Origin: Streptomyces sp. Tue 6430
Lineage (GTDB): Bacteria; Actinomycetota; Actinomycetes; Streptomycetales; Streptomycetaceae
Direction: 5' to 3'
DNA length: 64,000 bases
Assembly (NCBI GenBank): GCA_021568835.1
Contig: JAKGSH010000010.1
Span: 4,030,001 to 4,094,000 of the forward strand
Shown: positions 8,304-16,894 of the stretch, in pieces
How the letters are laid out: each line of letters opens with the position of its first letter
How positions within the stretch are numbered: position 1 is the first letter of the stretch
Position numbers and translations under genes: made by a program
The notes under the pieces: generated by a model
Seen by the model: only the letters and a program-made list of their open reading frames with translations
The model's database searches: none
What the model was told of the DNA's origin: nothing

Positions 8304-9118
8304 CCGCCGACGAGCACTCCCCCCGCGTCCTGTCGCTCTACCCACGCCGTTACCGGGCAAGCCATGGCGCCGAAATCCTGCAGATGTACCGGGACGCCAC
8401 CGAGGGTGCCTCAGCGGCTGCCGGACGTCTGGAGCAGCTGAACATCGCGGCCCATGCGGTACGGGTACGGACGCACACCGGCTCCGGTCAGCGGGCCGGC
8501 CGCTTCCTGGTGGCCACCGCCCCGTACGCCCTCGCGGCCGCCGGGGCGATCGCCGCCGCCGGTCTGACGACCGCCGTGGCAGGAGCCGTACGTGACGGGA
8601 GCGCGGGCATGACTCTCCCCGGCGCAGCGGTGTACGTGGCTGTGTCGGCGGCCGGGGCGATGGCCGTCCTGGGGCGCTGGTCGATGGCCAGGGTCCTGGG
8701 GGCGCTGTCCGTCGTGGCGCTGCTCGCAGGGTGCCAGGGGTCTGCCTGGCTGATCCCGCTGCTGGCCCTGGTGGCGGTGATGCCTGCGGCGGTCGCCCCA
8801 GGAAGAAACGACCGCCGACTGGCCTTGGCCTTCGCCGTCATCACCTGGCTGCCTTCTCTCTGTGCGGCCTCCTCCGGCGACGGCGACTTCTCTCTCGGAC
8901 TGGTCCAGCAACTGGGTCCCGTCATGCTGCTGATCGCCCTCCGCACAGCGGCCCCGGACGCCCGCCCCCGGCACATCGTCGCCATCCTGCTGGCCGGCGC
9001 ACCCTGGGCAACGACAGCCACCGGCTCACCGATCGGTGCCGCCATCGTCATCACCGCCCTCGCCATCGCCTGGGGAGTCGGCCGCCTGTCCCGCGGGCGG
9101 CTCCCTGTCACCACCTGA
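8300..9118 (+). CDS. integral membrane protein coupled to PadR
   Basis: 272 residues. A cytoplasmic N-terminus (SLYPRRYRASHGAEILQMYRDA) resembles the start of proteins partnered with PadR regulators, followed by six or seven hydrophobic helices from about residue 70 to the end. No enzyme motif is visible. It is translationally coupled to PadR through ATGA at 8300. The IS remnant begins three bases after its stop, so the last codons could have been changed by insertion. The function is unknown; PadR-controlled envelope stress or export is the likely context. Confidence 0.75.
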   Translation: MTADEHSPRVLSLYPRRYRASHGAEILQMYRDATEGASAAAGRLEQLNIAAHAVRVRTHTGSGQRAGRFLVATAPYALAAAGAIAAAGLTTAVAGAVRDGSAGMTLPGAAVYVAVSAAGAMAVLGRWSMARVLGALSVVALLAGCQGSAWLIPLLALVAVMPAAVAPGRNDRRLALAFAVITWLPSLCAASSGDGDFSLGLVQQLGPVMLLIALRTAAPDARPRHIVAILLAGAPWATTATGSPIGAAIVITALAIAWGVGRLSRGRLPVTT

Positions 9119-9120
9119 AA

Positions 9121-9553
9121 AGGCTGTTTCGTCGGATCGGCGGGCCGGCCAAAGGAAGATGCCCGCGGCCTGGAGTCCGGCCGGATAAATGGTCGTGCGG
9201 CTCGCCGGTCGGGGCCCCTTTTCGCGGGCCCCGGCGGCGTGCTGGTGAGCGCGCACGATCGTCGAGTCCACCGAGGCAGCCCGGTTCAGGTCCCCGTCGG
9301 CATCGGCCTGGGCCATGAGCGCAATGAAGTCCCGCTCCCAGGTGCCGTCCACGGCCCACATCCGCAGCCGGTCATGGACGCCCCGCCAGTTGCCGTACCT
9401 CTCCGGCAGGTGCACCCACTGCAAGCCGGTCTGGAACTCGAAAGCGATGGCGTCGATCACCTGTCGATGGTCACGCCACCGTCCACCCCGCTTCGGCGAC
9501 CGGTCCGGAAGCAACGGCTCGATCCGCGCCCACCGCGCGTCAGCCAACGACAC
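9121..9553 (-). pseudogene. IS5-type transposase fragment
   Basis: It starts at GTG 9553 with SLADARWARIEPLLPDRSPKRGGRWRDHRQ..., then GLQWVHLPERYGNWRGVHDRL and the first DDE aspartate in ASVDSTIVRAHQHAAGA. This is the N-terminal third of an IS5/IS1647-like transposase. Homology continues in a shifted frame after GGGGCCCC at 9211-9218 (one G short), then stops near the left end; the second and third catalytic acidic residues are missing. A TTA codon occurs in the decayed part. Inactive. Confidence 0.8.
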
Positions 9554-9592
9554 ACCCAGACCAACGATCGGATGATCCGAACGAGACGGTCT
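9121..9592 (-). mobile_element. internally deleted IS5-family element
   Basis: About 470 bp bounded by imperfect inverted ends: GATCCG-ACGAAACAGCC (minus strand, left end) against GATCCGAACGAGACGGTC (right end). Only the N-terminal half of the transposase remains between them, so the copy is non-autonomous. It lies directly behind the PadR-linked membrane gene. Target duplications could not be identified. Confidence 0.6.
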
Positions 9593-9595
9593 GGC

Positions 9596-9824
9596 TGCCG
9601 GTGTCTCGGCCCATGCGCACGGATCCTGGAGGAAGCCGGGGCCGGGACAGGTGCCGTCACCGCTTCACGGCGGGGCGCGCGGTCGAAGAGACGGTGCCGG
9701 GTGCGGTCGACCGTCCGACCGTCCCGGCTGCGGCCGATTCCGTCGCCGCTACGGACGTATGGCCCAGCGCTTCCTCGCGCTCACGGGCATCGCCTGCGGC
9801 CCGGCTGCGACCGGCTGTTCCGGG
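9596..9824. other. intergenic stretch without recognisable gene
   Basis: About 230 bp between the IS right end and the DUF397 gene. No ribosome site, conserved frame or strong hairpin was seen; it is probably IS-flanking debris. Confidence 0.4.
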
Positions 9825-10016
9825 TCAGGCGGTCGGGCTCTTCAGGGTCGCGATGAACGTGGCGAAGGCGGGTGCCGGGAAGGTGAGGGTGGCGCGGGCG
9901 GGGGCCTTGGAGTCGCGGACGGCTATGCGGGCGTCCAGATCCGCGACTTCGACGCAGGCGTCGCCCTGGCCGCCGCCCGAGTAGGAAGACTTGCGCCAGG
10001 TGTCGGGGGTGGTCAT
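9825..10016 (-). CDS. DUF397 domain-containing protein
   Basis: 63 residues matching the actinobacterial DUF397 pattern: WRKSSYSGGGQGDACVEVADLDARIAVRDSKAPARATLTFPAPAFATFIATLK. It starts at ATG 10016, seven bases after the stop of the XRE gene, in one minus-strand operon. DUF397 proteins are standard partners of WhiJ-like XRE/DUF5753 regulators and are thought to antagonise or modulate them in development and antibiotic control. There are no catalytic residues. Confidence 0.9.
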   Translation of the reverse strand: MTTPDTWRKSSYSGGGQGDACVEVADLDARIAVRDSKAPARATLTFPAPAFATFIATLKSPTA

Positions 10017-10023
10017 GTCGTCC

Positions 10024-10878
10024 TCACAGCTCCTTCGCCAGCCTGTGGATGAAGTCACGCGAGTGCTCGGGCTCGAGTGACACCGCTTCCACCCTACGGA
10101 AGAGCGTTCGGTAGCGGCTGAGTTGGGCTGCGGCGTCGATGAACACCGGGCCGTTCGGGCCGTCGCGGACCACGGTGTCCAGTTGGGGGACCGGGCCGCC
10201 TGCGTACACCATGGCACTGCCCGCCCCGCCGAAGCCGTTCAGGGCGAAGGGGATGACCCGCACGGTGACGTTGTCGGCCTCGGAGAGCGCGACGACGCGG
10301 GTGAGCTGGGCCCGCGCCTCGGCCTGGTCGCCGACCCGGATCCGCAGCGCGGCCTCGTGGATCACGGCTTCGTACGGGATCGGCTCGGGCCCCTCGACGA
10401 TGACCTTGCGCTTCATGCGGTGCTCGACCCACCGCTCCACCTCGTCCTGGGGGAACTCGGGGTTGACGTAGGAGAAGAGCGAACGGGCGTAGTCCTCGGT
10501 CTGCAACAGGCCCGGGACGTGGAGGAATTCCACGTCCCACCGGTAGTGAGCGTGATGTTCCAGTTCGGGCAGGTCCAGGAACGGTGTCGGCAGAGTGCCC
10601 CGATACTCCTCCCACCAGCCCCGGCCCCGGGTGGTCGCCATGGTCACCAGCGCATCGATCAACTCGCCGTCCGAGCAGGCGTAGACGGCGGCGAGCCGGC
10701 GCAGGCGCTGCTCGCTCACGCCGGAGAGGCCGGACTCGATCTGGTTGATCTGAGCAGAGCTGACCCCGAGCGCTGCCGCCGCCTCGCGTCCCGTGAGGCC
10801 TGCCGCGTCCCGCAGTTTGCGCAGTTCGATCCCAAGGCGCTTTTGGCGTGCTGTCGGTTCACGCCTCAACCCGGCCAT
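10024..10878 (-). CDS. XRE-family regulator with DUF5753 domain (WhiJ-like)
   Basis: 284 residues. The N-terminal helix-turn-helix is LGIELRKLRDAAGLTGREAAAALGVSSAQINQIESG (about residues 14-60). The DUF5753 region follows with WWEEYRGTLPTPFLDLPELEHHA..., FLHVPGLLQTEDYARSLF, PYEAVIHEAALR and the C-terminal VEAVSLEPEHSRDFIHRLAKEL. It starts at ATG 10878 with GAGGAG seven bases upstream. It is in an operon with DUF397 and divergent from an HATPase gene, the classic three-gene WhiJ/AbaA-type set of Streptomyces. An inverted repeat in the divergent promoter region is a candidate operator. Confidence 0.92.
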   Translation of the reverse strand: MAGLRREPTARQKRLGIELRKLRDAAGLTGREAAAALGVSSAQINQIESGLSGVSEQRLRRLAAVYACSDGELIDALVTMATTRGRGWWEEYRGTLPTPFLDLPELEHHAHYRWDVEFLHVPGLLQTEDYARSLFSYVNPEFPQDEVERWVEHRMKRKVIVEGPEPIPYEAVIHEAALRIRVGDQAEARAQLTRVVALSEADNVTVRVIPFALNGFGGAGSAMVYAGGPVPQLDTVVRDGPNGPVFIDAAAQLSRYRTLFRRVEAVSLEPEHSRDFIHRLAKEL

Positions 10879-10949
10879 GTGCAGCTCCTCGGTCCAACGC
10901 GCTTGGTGGCGGCACTCGTTCGGCGTCAGATTACGGGATCCGCTTGCTT

Positions 10950-10967
10950 GACCTGTAAATCTAGGTC
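10950..10967. promoter_or_regulatory. candidate operator between the XRE and HATPase genes
   Basis: GACCT and AGGTC form an inverted repeat separated by eight A/T-rich bases (GTAAATCT), about 70 bp upstream of the XRE start. Placement in a divergent promoter suggests autoregulation. Confidence 0.35.
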
Positions 10968-11114
10968 TACGTTCAGTGACGCGACGCACACGATGCGGAA
11001 CTTCGGGCCCCCGGAAGCGCACCGCCCCGTCCTGCCAGGACGGCTGCGGCAATGACACCGCCCGCGAGCCTTCCGCCGCCCTCCGCCACCCCACCACCGA
11101 ACCGGAGCCGACGC

Positions 11115-11573
11115 ATGCCCGAACACGAGACCCCGCAGCATTCCCAGCAGTTCCCGCAGTCCCAGGCCGGCGAGCCCTGGGAGTACTCCCTCCACATCCC
11201 CGGCGACCTCCGCGCCGTCACCGTCTGCCGCCGCACGCTCCGGCTGATCCTGACCCTCCACGGGCTGATCGGCCTCGTCGACACCGCCGAACTGCTCGCC
11301 GCCGAGCTGGTCTCCAACGCCGTACGGCACACCGAGGGGCCCGCGGCGCTGCGCGTGCGGTGGGCGGACGGGGCGCTGTGGATCGGGGCCTGGGACGCGG
11401 ACCCCGAACCGCCCCGGTTCCCGGCGGAGTCGGACGATTTCGGCGAGGGTGAGGACGGGCGCGGGCGCGGGCTCGGGCTGGTGCGGGCCTGTTCCGAGGA
11501 CTGGGGGTGGCAGCCGGCGGCGGGATCCGGGAGCCGGGGGAAGTACGTGTGGTGCGAACTCGCCACCGCGTAG
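11115..11573 (+). CDS. ATP-binding protein, RsbW-like HATPase
   Basis: 152 residues from ATG 11115 (GGAG eight bases upstream; an in-frame start at 11052 would add a Pro-rich leader). The GHKL fold shows DTAELLAAELVSNAVRHTEG (N box), WIGAWDADPEPPRF and GRGRGLGLVRACSEDWGWQP (G box), as in anti-sigma-factor serine kinases. Such stand-alone HATPases accompany XRE/DUF397 genes throughout Streptomyces. Whether it phosphorylates an antagonist is unknown. Confidence 0.88.
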   Translation: MPEHETPQHSQQFPQSQAGEPWEYSLHIPGDLRAVTVCRRTLRLILTLHGLIGLVDTAELLAAELVSNAVRHTEGPAALRVRWADGALWIGAWDADPEPPRFPAESDDFGEGEDGRGRGLGLVRACSEDWGWQPAAGSGSRGKYVWCELATA

Positions 11574-11664
11574 GACGATGGACCACCTGACTTCTTCAGG
11601 GCACGTCGTGTCATGCAAGATGACGTGCGTCCGATCGATCGTCCGACTTCGGGGAGAACCCACA

Positions 11665-12150
11665 GTGACAGAGCAGCCGCAGCAGCCCCAGCAGCCTCCC
11701 CAGCCCGGATACGGGTACCCCGGCGCCGAACAGGGGCCCTACGGAGGCGCACAGGGCAGCCCGTACGGGTACCCCCAGGGCGGACAGCCGCAGGGCGGCT
11801 ACCAGCAGCCCGGTTACCAGCAGGGCTACCCGCAGGCCGGTTACCAGCAGGGCGGCTACCCGCCCCCCGGCGCCGTCCCGCCCGGCACCTACACCGGCGA
11901 CCCCAACGCCCCCTACGGCTACGACCCCTACGGCCGTCCCCTGTCCGACAAGTCGAAGATCATCGCGGGCATCCTCCAGCTGTTCCTCGGCACCTTCGGC
12001 GTCGGCCGCTTCTACATCGGCCACGTCGGCATGGGCCTCGCCCAGCTGTTCACCTGCGGCGGCTTCGGCATCTGGGCGCTGATCGACGGCATCATCCTGC
12101 TCACCAGCAACGACAAGACCGACGCCCAGGGCCGGATCCTGCGTGGCTGA
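11665..12150 (+). CDS. TM2 domain protein with Pro/Gln/Gly/Tyr-rich N-terminus
   Basis: 161 residues. The first 90 are low-complexity QQPQQP and GGYQQPGYQQGYPQAGY repeats, then YGRPLSDKSKIIAGILQLFLGTFGVGRFYIGHVGMGLAQL and a second helix ending GIWALIDGIILLTSNDKTDAQGRILRG, the TM2 signature (two helices joined by a short turn). It starts at GTG 11665 with GGGGAGA upstream. Its last codons overlap the DUF2752 gene by 8 bp. A shorter TM2 paralogue lies at 12878. Function unknown; envelope localisation is inferred. Confidence 0.9.
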   Translation: MTEQPQQPQQPPQPGYGYPGAEQGPYGGAQGSPYGYPQGGQPQGGYQQPGYQQGYPQAGYQQGGYPPPGAVPPGTYTGDPNAPYGYDPYGRPLSDKSKIIAGILQLFLGTFGVGRFYIGHVGMGLAQLFTCGGFGIWALIDGIILLTSNDKTDAQGRILRG

Positions 12151-12553
12151 CGTGGTGCGCGGAGGGCCCGGCTCCCTCCTGCGACACCCGGCGGCGGCAC
12201 CCCTCGCGGTGCTCGCCGCCGGTCTGGCCGGCTCGGCCCACCTGTACGTCACCGACCCGCACGAGGGCGGACACCTGCTGCCGCAGTGCCCGTTCCGCTT
12301 CGTCACCGGCCTGCTGTGCCCCGCGTGCGGCGGCACCCGCATGACGTACGACCTGATGCACGGTCACCTCGGCGCCGCCTGGCTGGACAACCGGGCCCTG
12401 CTTCTCGCCTCACCCTTCGCCCTCGCGCTGTTGGGCCGCTGGGCGTGGGAGGGGCTGCGCGGCCGCCGCTGGCGCCCCGCGCTCGGCAGGCGCTCCCAGG
12501 CCGTGATCCTGGGACTCGCCGTGACGTGGACCGTCGCGCGCAACGTCCTCTAG
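12143..12553 (+). CDS. DUF2752 membrane protein
   Basis: 136 residues. It carries the DUF2752 signature CPFRFVTGLLCPACGGTRMTYDLMHGHLGAAWLDN (conserved CPxCGGTR) between hydrophobic helices. It starts at GTG 12143 inside the 3' end of the TM2 gene (8-bp overlap), implying coupled translation. DUF2752 and TM2 genes are commonly adjacent in Streptomyces. No enzymatic role is established; the Cys pairs could bind metal or form a disulfide. Confidence 0.88.
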   Translation: MADVVRGGPGSLLRHPAAAPLAVLAAGLAGSAHLYVTDPHEGGHLLPQCPFRFVTGLLCPACGGTRMTYDLMHGHLGAAWLDNRALLLASPFALALLGRWAWEGLRGRRWRPALGRRSQAVILGLAVTWTVARNVL

Positions 12554-12877
12554 AGAGCCCCGCCGCGCCCCGCCCGGACAGCGGAGCGACCGCCCGCCCG
12601 CCGGTGCGCAAACCCTTCCGAGTACCCCGTGATTGGCGTGATTTGATCACGGAACAGGAACGATCGTTCGTTCCTACTCCCTTCTCACCTTCGGCGTTCT
12701 CTAGGCTCACGGCCACAGGGGGGACGTCCGCACGGCCGAAAGGCGTGCGCGGACGTGGTCGACGCACGTTCGGCGCAAGCTCGGCGTATGGAGAACTCGC
12801 ATCCCTCCCGGACTCCCCGTTCCGGAGCAACCAGCTCCGGGAACGCCTGAAAACGAAGCAATCCAGGAGCAGTTCTC
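12554..12877 (+). promoter_or_regulatory. promoter region of the short TM2 gene with inverted repeat
   Basis: 324 bp without a gene. At 12657-12674 GGAACGA and TCGTTCC form a perfect 7-bp inverted repeat separated by TCGT, in a locally A/T-richer stretch (GTGATTTGATCACGG precedes it). It is a candidate operator or promoter element; nothing else was recognised. Confidence 0.4.
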
Positions 12878-13141
12878 ATGAGCGTCCCCACTCCCGAAGC
12901 CCCCTACGGCGTCGACCCGATGGGCCGTCCGTACTCCGACAAGTCGAAGATCGTCGCGGGCATCCTCCAGCTCTTCCTGGGCACCCTCGGCATCGGCCGC
13001 TTCTACGTCGGCTCCGTCGGCGTGGGCGTCGCCCAGCTCCTCACCTGCGGTGGCCTCGGCATCTGGGCGCTGATCGACGGCATCCTGTTCCTGACGAGCA
13101 ACGACCGCACCGACGCCCAGGGCCGCGTCCTGCGCGGCTGA
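12878..13141 (+). CDS. TM2 domain protein (short paralogue)
   Basis: 87 residues from ATG 12878 with CAGGAG ten bases upstream. It is nearly all TM2 domain: YGRPYSDKSKIVAGILQLFLGTLGIGRFYVGSVGVGVAQLL...GIWALIDGILFLTSNDRTDAQGRVLRG. It closely matches the C-terminal half of the gene at 11665 but lacks the repetitive N-terminus, so the two arose by local duplication. A strong hairpin follows the stop. Confidence 0.9.
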   Translation: MSVPTPEAPYGVDPMGRPYSDKSKIVAGILQLFLGTLGIGRFYVGSVGVGVAQLLTCGGLGIWALIDGILFLTSNDRTDAQGRVLRG

Positions 13142-13159
13142 TCCCCGCCCGCTCAACGC

Positions 13160-13202
13160 CGAGGGCCCCGCTCCCGCATCGCTGCGTGGAACGGGGCCCT
13201 CG
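13160..13202. terminator. bidirectional terminator between TM2 gene and sdhB
   Basis: CGAGGGCCCCG (13160-13170) pairs with CGGGGCCCTCG (13192-13202) in an 11-bp perfect stem with a 21-base loop, located between two convergent genes. Confidence 0.75.
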
Positions 13203-13216
13203 GCCGTGCGGTGTGC

Positions 13217-13990
13217 TCAGAAGCGGCGGGTGATCAGCGCCCGCTTGACTTCCTGGATCGCCTTGGTGATCTCGATGCCGCGCGGGCAGGCGTCCGTGCA
13301 GTTGAACGTCGTACGGCAACGCCACACGCCGTCACGGTCGTTCAGGATCTCCAGGCGCTGCTCGCCGGCCTCGTCGCGCGAGTCGAAGATGAAGCGGTGC
13401 GCGTTGACGATGGCCGCCGGGCCGAAGTACTGCCCGTCGTTCCAGAACACCGGGCACGACGACGTGCACGCGGCGCACAGGATGCACTTGGTGGTGTCGT
13501 CGAAGCGCTCGCGGTCCTCGGCCGTCTGGAGCCGCTCACGCGTCGGCTCGTTGGTGTCCTTCGTGATGAGGAAGGGCATGACGTCGCGGTACGCCTGGAA
13601 GAACGGCTCCATGTCGACCACGAGGTCCTTCAGGACCGTCAGGCCCTTTATGGGCTCGACCGTGATCGGCTTCGCGGGGTTGATGTCCTTGATCAGCGTC
13701 TTGCACGCGAGGCGGTTCTTGCCGTTGATCCGCATCGCGTCGGAACCGCAGATGCCGTGGGCGCAGGAACGGCGGAACGTCAGGCTGCCGTCCAGCTCCC
13801 ACTTGATCTTGTGGAGGGCGTCGAGGACGCGCTCCTTGGGGTCGATCTCCACCTGGAAGTCTTCCCAGGTCGCCTCGGCCGAGACCTCCGGGTTGAACCG
13901 GCGGATCCGGAAGACGGCGGTGATGTACGGGGAGTCGGCGAAACCGGGCTCGGGGGCCGCGTCCGACTTGTCCAGAACGGGGGTAGCCAT
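13217..13990 (-). CDS. sdhB: succinate dehydrogenase iron-sulfur subunit
   Basis: 257 residues. The N-terminal ferredoxin domain has the [2Fe-2S] ligands in CAHGICGSDAM and the following NGKNRLAC. The C-terminal domain has CILCAACTSSCP, FNCTDACPRG and related cysteines for the [4Fe-4S] and [3Fe-4S] centres. It transfers electrons from the SdhA flavin to quinone in TCA-cycle complex II at the membrane. It starts at ATG 13990, overlapping the sdhA stop (TGATG). It is the last gene of the minus-strand sdhC-D-A-B operon and is followed by a strong hairpin. Confidence 0.97.
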   Translation of the reverse strand: MATPVLDKSDAAPEPGFADSPYITAVFRIRRFNPEVSAEATWEDFQVEIDPKERVLDALHKIKWELDGSLTFRRSCAHGICGSDAMRINGKNRLACKTLIKDINPAKPITVEPIKGLTVLKDLVVDMEPFFQAYRDVMPFLITKDTNEPTRERLQTAEDRERFDDTTKCILCAACTSSCPVFWNDGQYFGPAAIVNAHRFIFDSRDEAGEQRLEILNDRDGVWRCRTTFNCTDACPRGIEITKAIQEVKRALITRRF

Positions 13991-15744
13991 CAGTACTTAC
14001 GCTCCATCGGCTGGTAGCGGGTCTGGACGACCGGCTTGTAGTCGAGACGGATGGACTCGGTGCCGTCGTCGCCGACCTCGCGGTACGCCATGGTGTGGCG
14101 CATGAAGTTGACGTCGTCGCGGTTGGGGTAGTCCTCGCGGTAGTGACCGCCGCGGGACTCCTTGCGGGCGAGGGCGGAGACGGCCATGACCTCGGCCAGG
14201 TCGAGCAGGTTGCCCAGCTCGACGGCCTCCAGCAGGTCGGTGTTGAACCGCTTGCCCTTGTCCTGGATCGAGACGTTCAGGTAGCGCTCGCGCAGCTCGG
14301 CGATCTTCTCGACCGCCGTCTTGATCGTCTGCTCGGTGCGGAACACCATGACGTTGGCGTCCATGGTCTCCTGCAGCTCGCGGCGGATCGTCGCCACCCG
14401 CTCGGTGCCCGTCGAGTTGCGCAGCCGCTCGATCTGCGCGACGACCAGGGACGCGGGGTCCTCCGGCAGCTCGACGTAGTCGGCCTTCTGGGAGTACTCG
14501 GCGGCGGCGATGCCCGCGCGCTTGCCGAACACGTTGATGTCCAGCAGCGAGTTCGTGCCCAGCCGGTTGGCGCCGTGCACGGACACGCAGGCGACCTCGC
14601 CGGCGGCGTACAGACCGGGCACCACCGTGGTGTTGTCGGCCAGCACCTCACCCGCGACGTTCGTCGGGATGCCGCCCATCGCGTAGTGCGCGGTGGGCTG
14701 GATCGGGATCGGGTCCGTGTACGGCTCGATGCCGAGGTAGGTGCGCGCGAACTCGGTGATGTCCGGCAGCTTGGCGTCCAGCTGCTCCGGCGGGAGGTGG
14801 GTGAGGTCGAGGTAGACGTGGTCGCCCTCGGGACCGCAGCCGCGGCCCTCACGGATCTCCGTGTAGATGGACCGGGACACGACGTCGCGCGACGCCAGGT
14901 CCTTCATGACGGGAGCGTACTTCTCCATGAAGCGCTCGCCGTCCTTGTTGCGCAGGATGCCGCCCTCACCGCGGGCGCCCTCCGTCAGCAGGATGCCCAT
15001 GCGCCAGATGCCGGTCGGGTGGAACTGGAAGAACTCCATGTCCTCCAGCGGGATGCCGCGGCGGTAGACCGCCGCCTGGCCGTCACCCGTCAGCGTGTGC
15101 GCGTTCGACGTCACCTTGAAGAACTTGCCGGTGCCGCCCGAGGCGTAGATCACGGCCTTCGCCTGGAAGACGTGGATCTCGCCGGTGGCCAGCTCGTACG
15201 CCACGACGCCGGCCGACCTCTTGACGCCGTCGACCTCGGTGATCAGCTGGTCGAGGACGTAGAACTCGTTGAAGAACTCCACGCCCTCCTTCACGCAGTT
15301 CTGGTAAAGCGTCTGGAGGATCATGTGGCCGGTGCGGTCGGCCGCGTAGCAGGACCGGCGGACCGGGGCCTCGCCGTGGTTGCGGCTGTGACCGCCGAAG
15401 CGGCGCTGGTCGATCGTGCCGTCCGGGGTGCGGTTGAACGGCAGGCCCATCTTCTCCAGGTCGAGGACCGAGTCGATGGCCTCCTTCGCCAGGATCTCGG
15501 CGGCGTCCTGGTCGACCAGGTAGTCACCGCCCTTGATCGTGTCGAAGGTGTGCCACTCCCAGTTGTCCTCCTCCACGTTGGCCAGCGCGGCGGCCATGCC
15601 GCCCTGCGCGGCGCCCGTGTGGGAGCGGGTGGGGTAGAGCTTCGTCAGGACCGCGGTCCGGCTGCGCTTCGTCGACTCGATCGCCGCGCGCATACCGGCG
15701 CCGCCGGCGCCGACGATGACGGTGTCGTACTTGTGGATCTTCAT
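13990..15744 (-). CDS. sdhA: succinate dehydrogenase flavoprotein subunit
   Basis: 584 residues. It opens with the FAD Rossmann motif YDTVIVGAGGAGMRAA, has the covalent-flavin His region SHTGAAQGGMAAAL, substrate-site segments FHPTGI and ARGEGGILRN, then HYAMGGIPTN and the C-terminal HYREDYPNRDD. It oxidises succinate to fumarate on the cytoplasmic face of complex II. I chose ATG 15744 because the motif begins immediately after; the open frame upstream antisenses sdhD. It overlaps sdhB by one base. Confidence 0.97.
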   Translation of the reverse strand: MKIHKYDTVIVGAGGAGMRAAIESTKRSRTAVLTKLYPTRSHTGAAQGGMAAALANVEEDNWEWHTFDTIKGGDYLVDQDAAEILAKEAIDSVLDLEKMGLPFNRTPDGTIDQRRFGGHSRNHGEAPVRRSCYAADRTGHMILQTLYQNCVKEGVEFFNEFYVLDQLITEVDGVKRSAGVVAYELATGEIHVFQAKAVIYASGGTGKFFKVTSNAHTLTGDGQAAVYRRGIPLEDMEFFQFHPTGIWRMGILLTEGARGEGGILRNKDGERFMEKYAPVMKDLASRDVVSRSIYTEIREGRGCGPEGDHVYLDLTHLPPEQLDAKLPDITEFARTYLGIEPYTDPIPIQPTAHYAMGGIPTNVAGEVLADNTTVVPGLYAAGEVACVSVHGANRLGTNSLLDINVFGKRAGIAAAEYSQKADYVELPEDPASLVVAQIERLRNSTGTERVATIRRELQETMDANVMVFRTEQTIKTAVEKIAELRERYLNVSIQDKGKRFNTDLLEAVELGNLLDLAEVMAVSALARKESRGGHYREDYPNRDDVNFMRHTMAYREVGDDGTESIRLDYKPVVQTRYQPMERKY

Positions 15745-15767
15745 GGTTGGTTGCCTCAGCCCCGTGC

Positions 15768-16249
15768 CTAGCGGATGTTCGGGTCGAAGGTGAAGATCAC
15801 CAGCGTGCCCAGCAGGATGGTGAACACCGTGGCGGTGTAGAGCAGGCCCTTCAGCCACAGGCGGGTGTTCGCGCGCTCCGCGTAGTCGTTGATGACCGTG
15901 CGCAGGCCGTTGGCGCCGTGCAGCATCGCCAGCCACAGCATCAGCAGGTCCCAGACCTGCCAGAACGGCGAGGCCCAGCGGCCGGCCACGAAGGCGAAGC
16001 CGATCTTGGAGACGCCGCCGTCCAGCACCAGCTGGATCAGCAGGTGGCCGAGGACCAGGACGACCAGCACCACGCCGGACAGGCGCATGAACAGCCAGGC
16101 GGCCATCTCGAAGTTGCCCCGGGTCGACTTCGGGGACTTCTTGGTCCGCTTGCGCGGGGCCTCGATGAGGGGGCCGGGTGGTCGACGTCGTACAGGGACG
16201 CGCCCTCGACGGGGCCGACTCCGGACGCGGAGGTTTCAGTGGTGGCCAT
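15768..16249 (-). pseudogene. sdhD: succinate dehydrogenase membrane anchor subunit, frameshifted as sequenced
   Basis: The N-terminus from ATG 16249 (MATTETSASGVGPVEGASLY) and the body (MAAWLFMRLSGVVLVVLVLGHLLIQLVLDGG...SPFWQVWDLLMLWLAMLHGANGLRTVINDY...) lie in different frames. The break is a run of five G at 16169-16173; six would restore a protein of about 160 residues. It has three membrane helices; the His in LGHLLIQ and in MLHGANGLR are expected heme/quinone-site residues. It is five bases downstream of sdhC. A dead anchor beside intact sdhABC is unlikely in an aerobe, so a sequence error is the probable cause. Confidence 0.88.
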
Positions 16250-16254
16250 CTGTC

Positions 16255-16635
16255 TCAGCTCCCGAAGACTTCACGAGCGGCGTGGCCGAGGACGGGGTAG
16301 ACCGCCCCGAGCATCAGCACGACCCAGATGCCGACGACGGCCCAGAGCATCTGCTTCTGGTAGCGGGTGCCCTTCGACCAGAAGTCGACGGCGATGACAC
16401 GCAGACCGTTCAGCGCGTGGAAGAGGATGGCGGCGACCAGGCCGTACTCCAGCACGGCGACGATCGGCGTCTTGTACGTGGCTACGACCTTGTCGTAGTC
16501 CTCGGGGGAGACCCGCACGAGTGCGGTGTCCAGGACGTGTACGAACAGGAAGAAGAAGATGAGGACGCCGGTGACTCGATGAGCCACCCAGGACCACATT
16601 CCTTCCCGGCCGCGGTACAGCGTTCCAGCCGGCAC
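16255..16635 (-). CDS. sdhC: succinate dehydrogenase cytochrome b556 subunit
   Basis: 126 residues from GTG 16635, preceded by GGAGGG seven bases upstream; the frame extends further but the extra residues look non-coding. It has PAGTLYRGREGMWSWVAHRVTGVLIFFFLFVHVLDTALV, then LFHALNGLRVIAVDF and a third helix. The His residues in HRVTG and LFHALNG fit heme-b ligation. It is first gene of the sdh operon and anchors complex II with SdhD. Confidence 0.95.
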   Translation of the reverse strand: MPAGTLYRGREGMWSWVAHRVTGVLIFFFLFVHVLDTALVRVSPEDYDKVVATYKTPIVAVLEYGLVAAILFHALNGLRVIAVDFWSKGTRYQKQMLWAVVGIWVVLMLGAVYPVLGHAAREVFGS

Positions 16636-16894
16636 GGAAGAACCCTCCGGGAGCGGGGATTGGGGCCTGCCGGCTTCGGCGTCGGACGGGCCCGGCCGGG
16701 TACGGTCCACCGGCCCCCAGCATCGTAGCCACGCGTCGGCGCCGCGCTTACAGGGGGCCTACCGGTGTGATCAAACTGGCACGCGTATGGGTGAGCGTTG
16801 CGGCATCTGCGGCGGTACGCCCTCTTCGTCCTGGTCCGTGGCCGCGTCCTGGCTGGTGGGGCCCCGTGCGTCGGGAGGCGGCGGCCCCGTGGCG
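16636..16894. other. sdhC promoter region
   Basis: About 260 bp between the sdhC start and the OHCU-like gene 3' end, presumably carrying the sdh promoter. A short open frame with CxxC (from 16787) overlaps the OHCU gene antisense and has no support as a gene. Confidence 0.4.
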
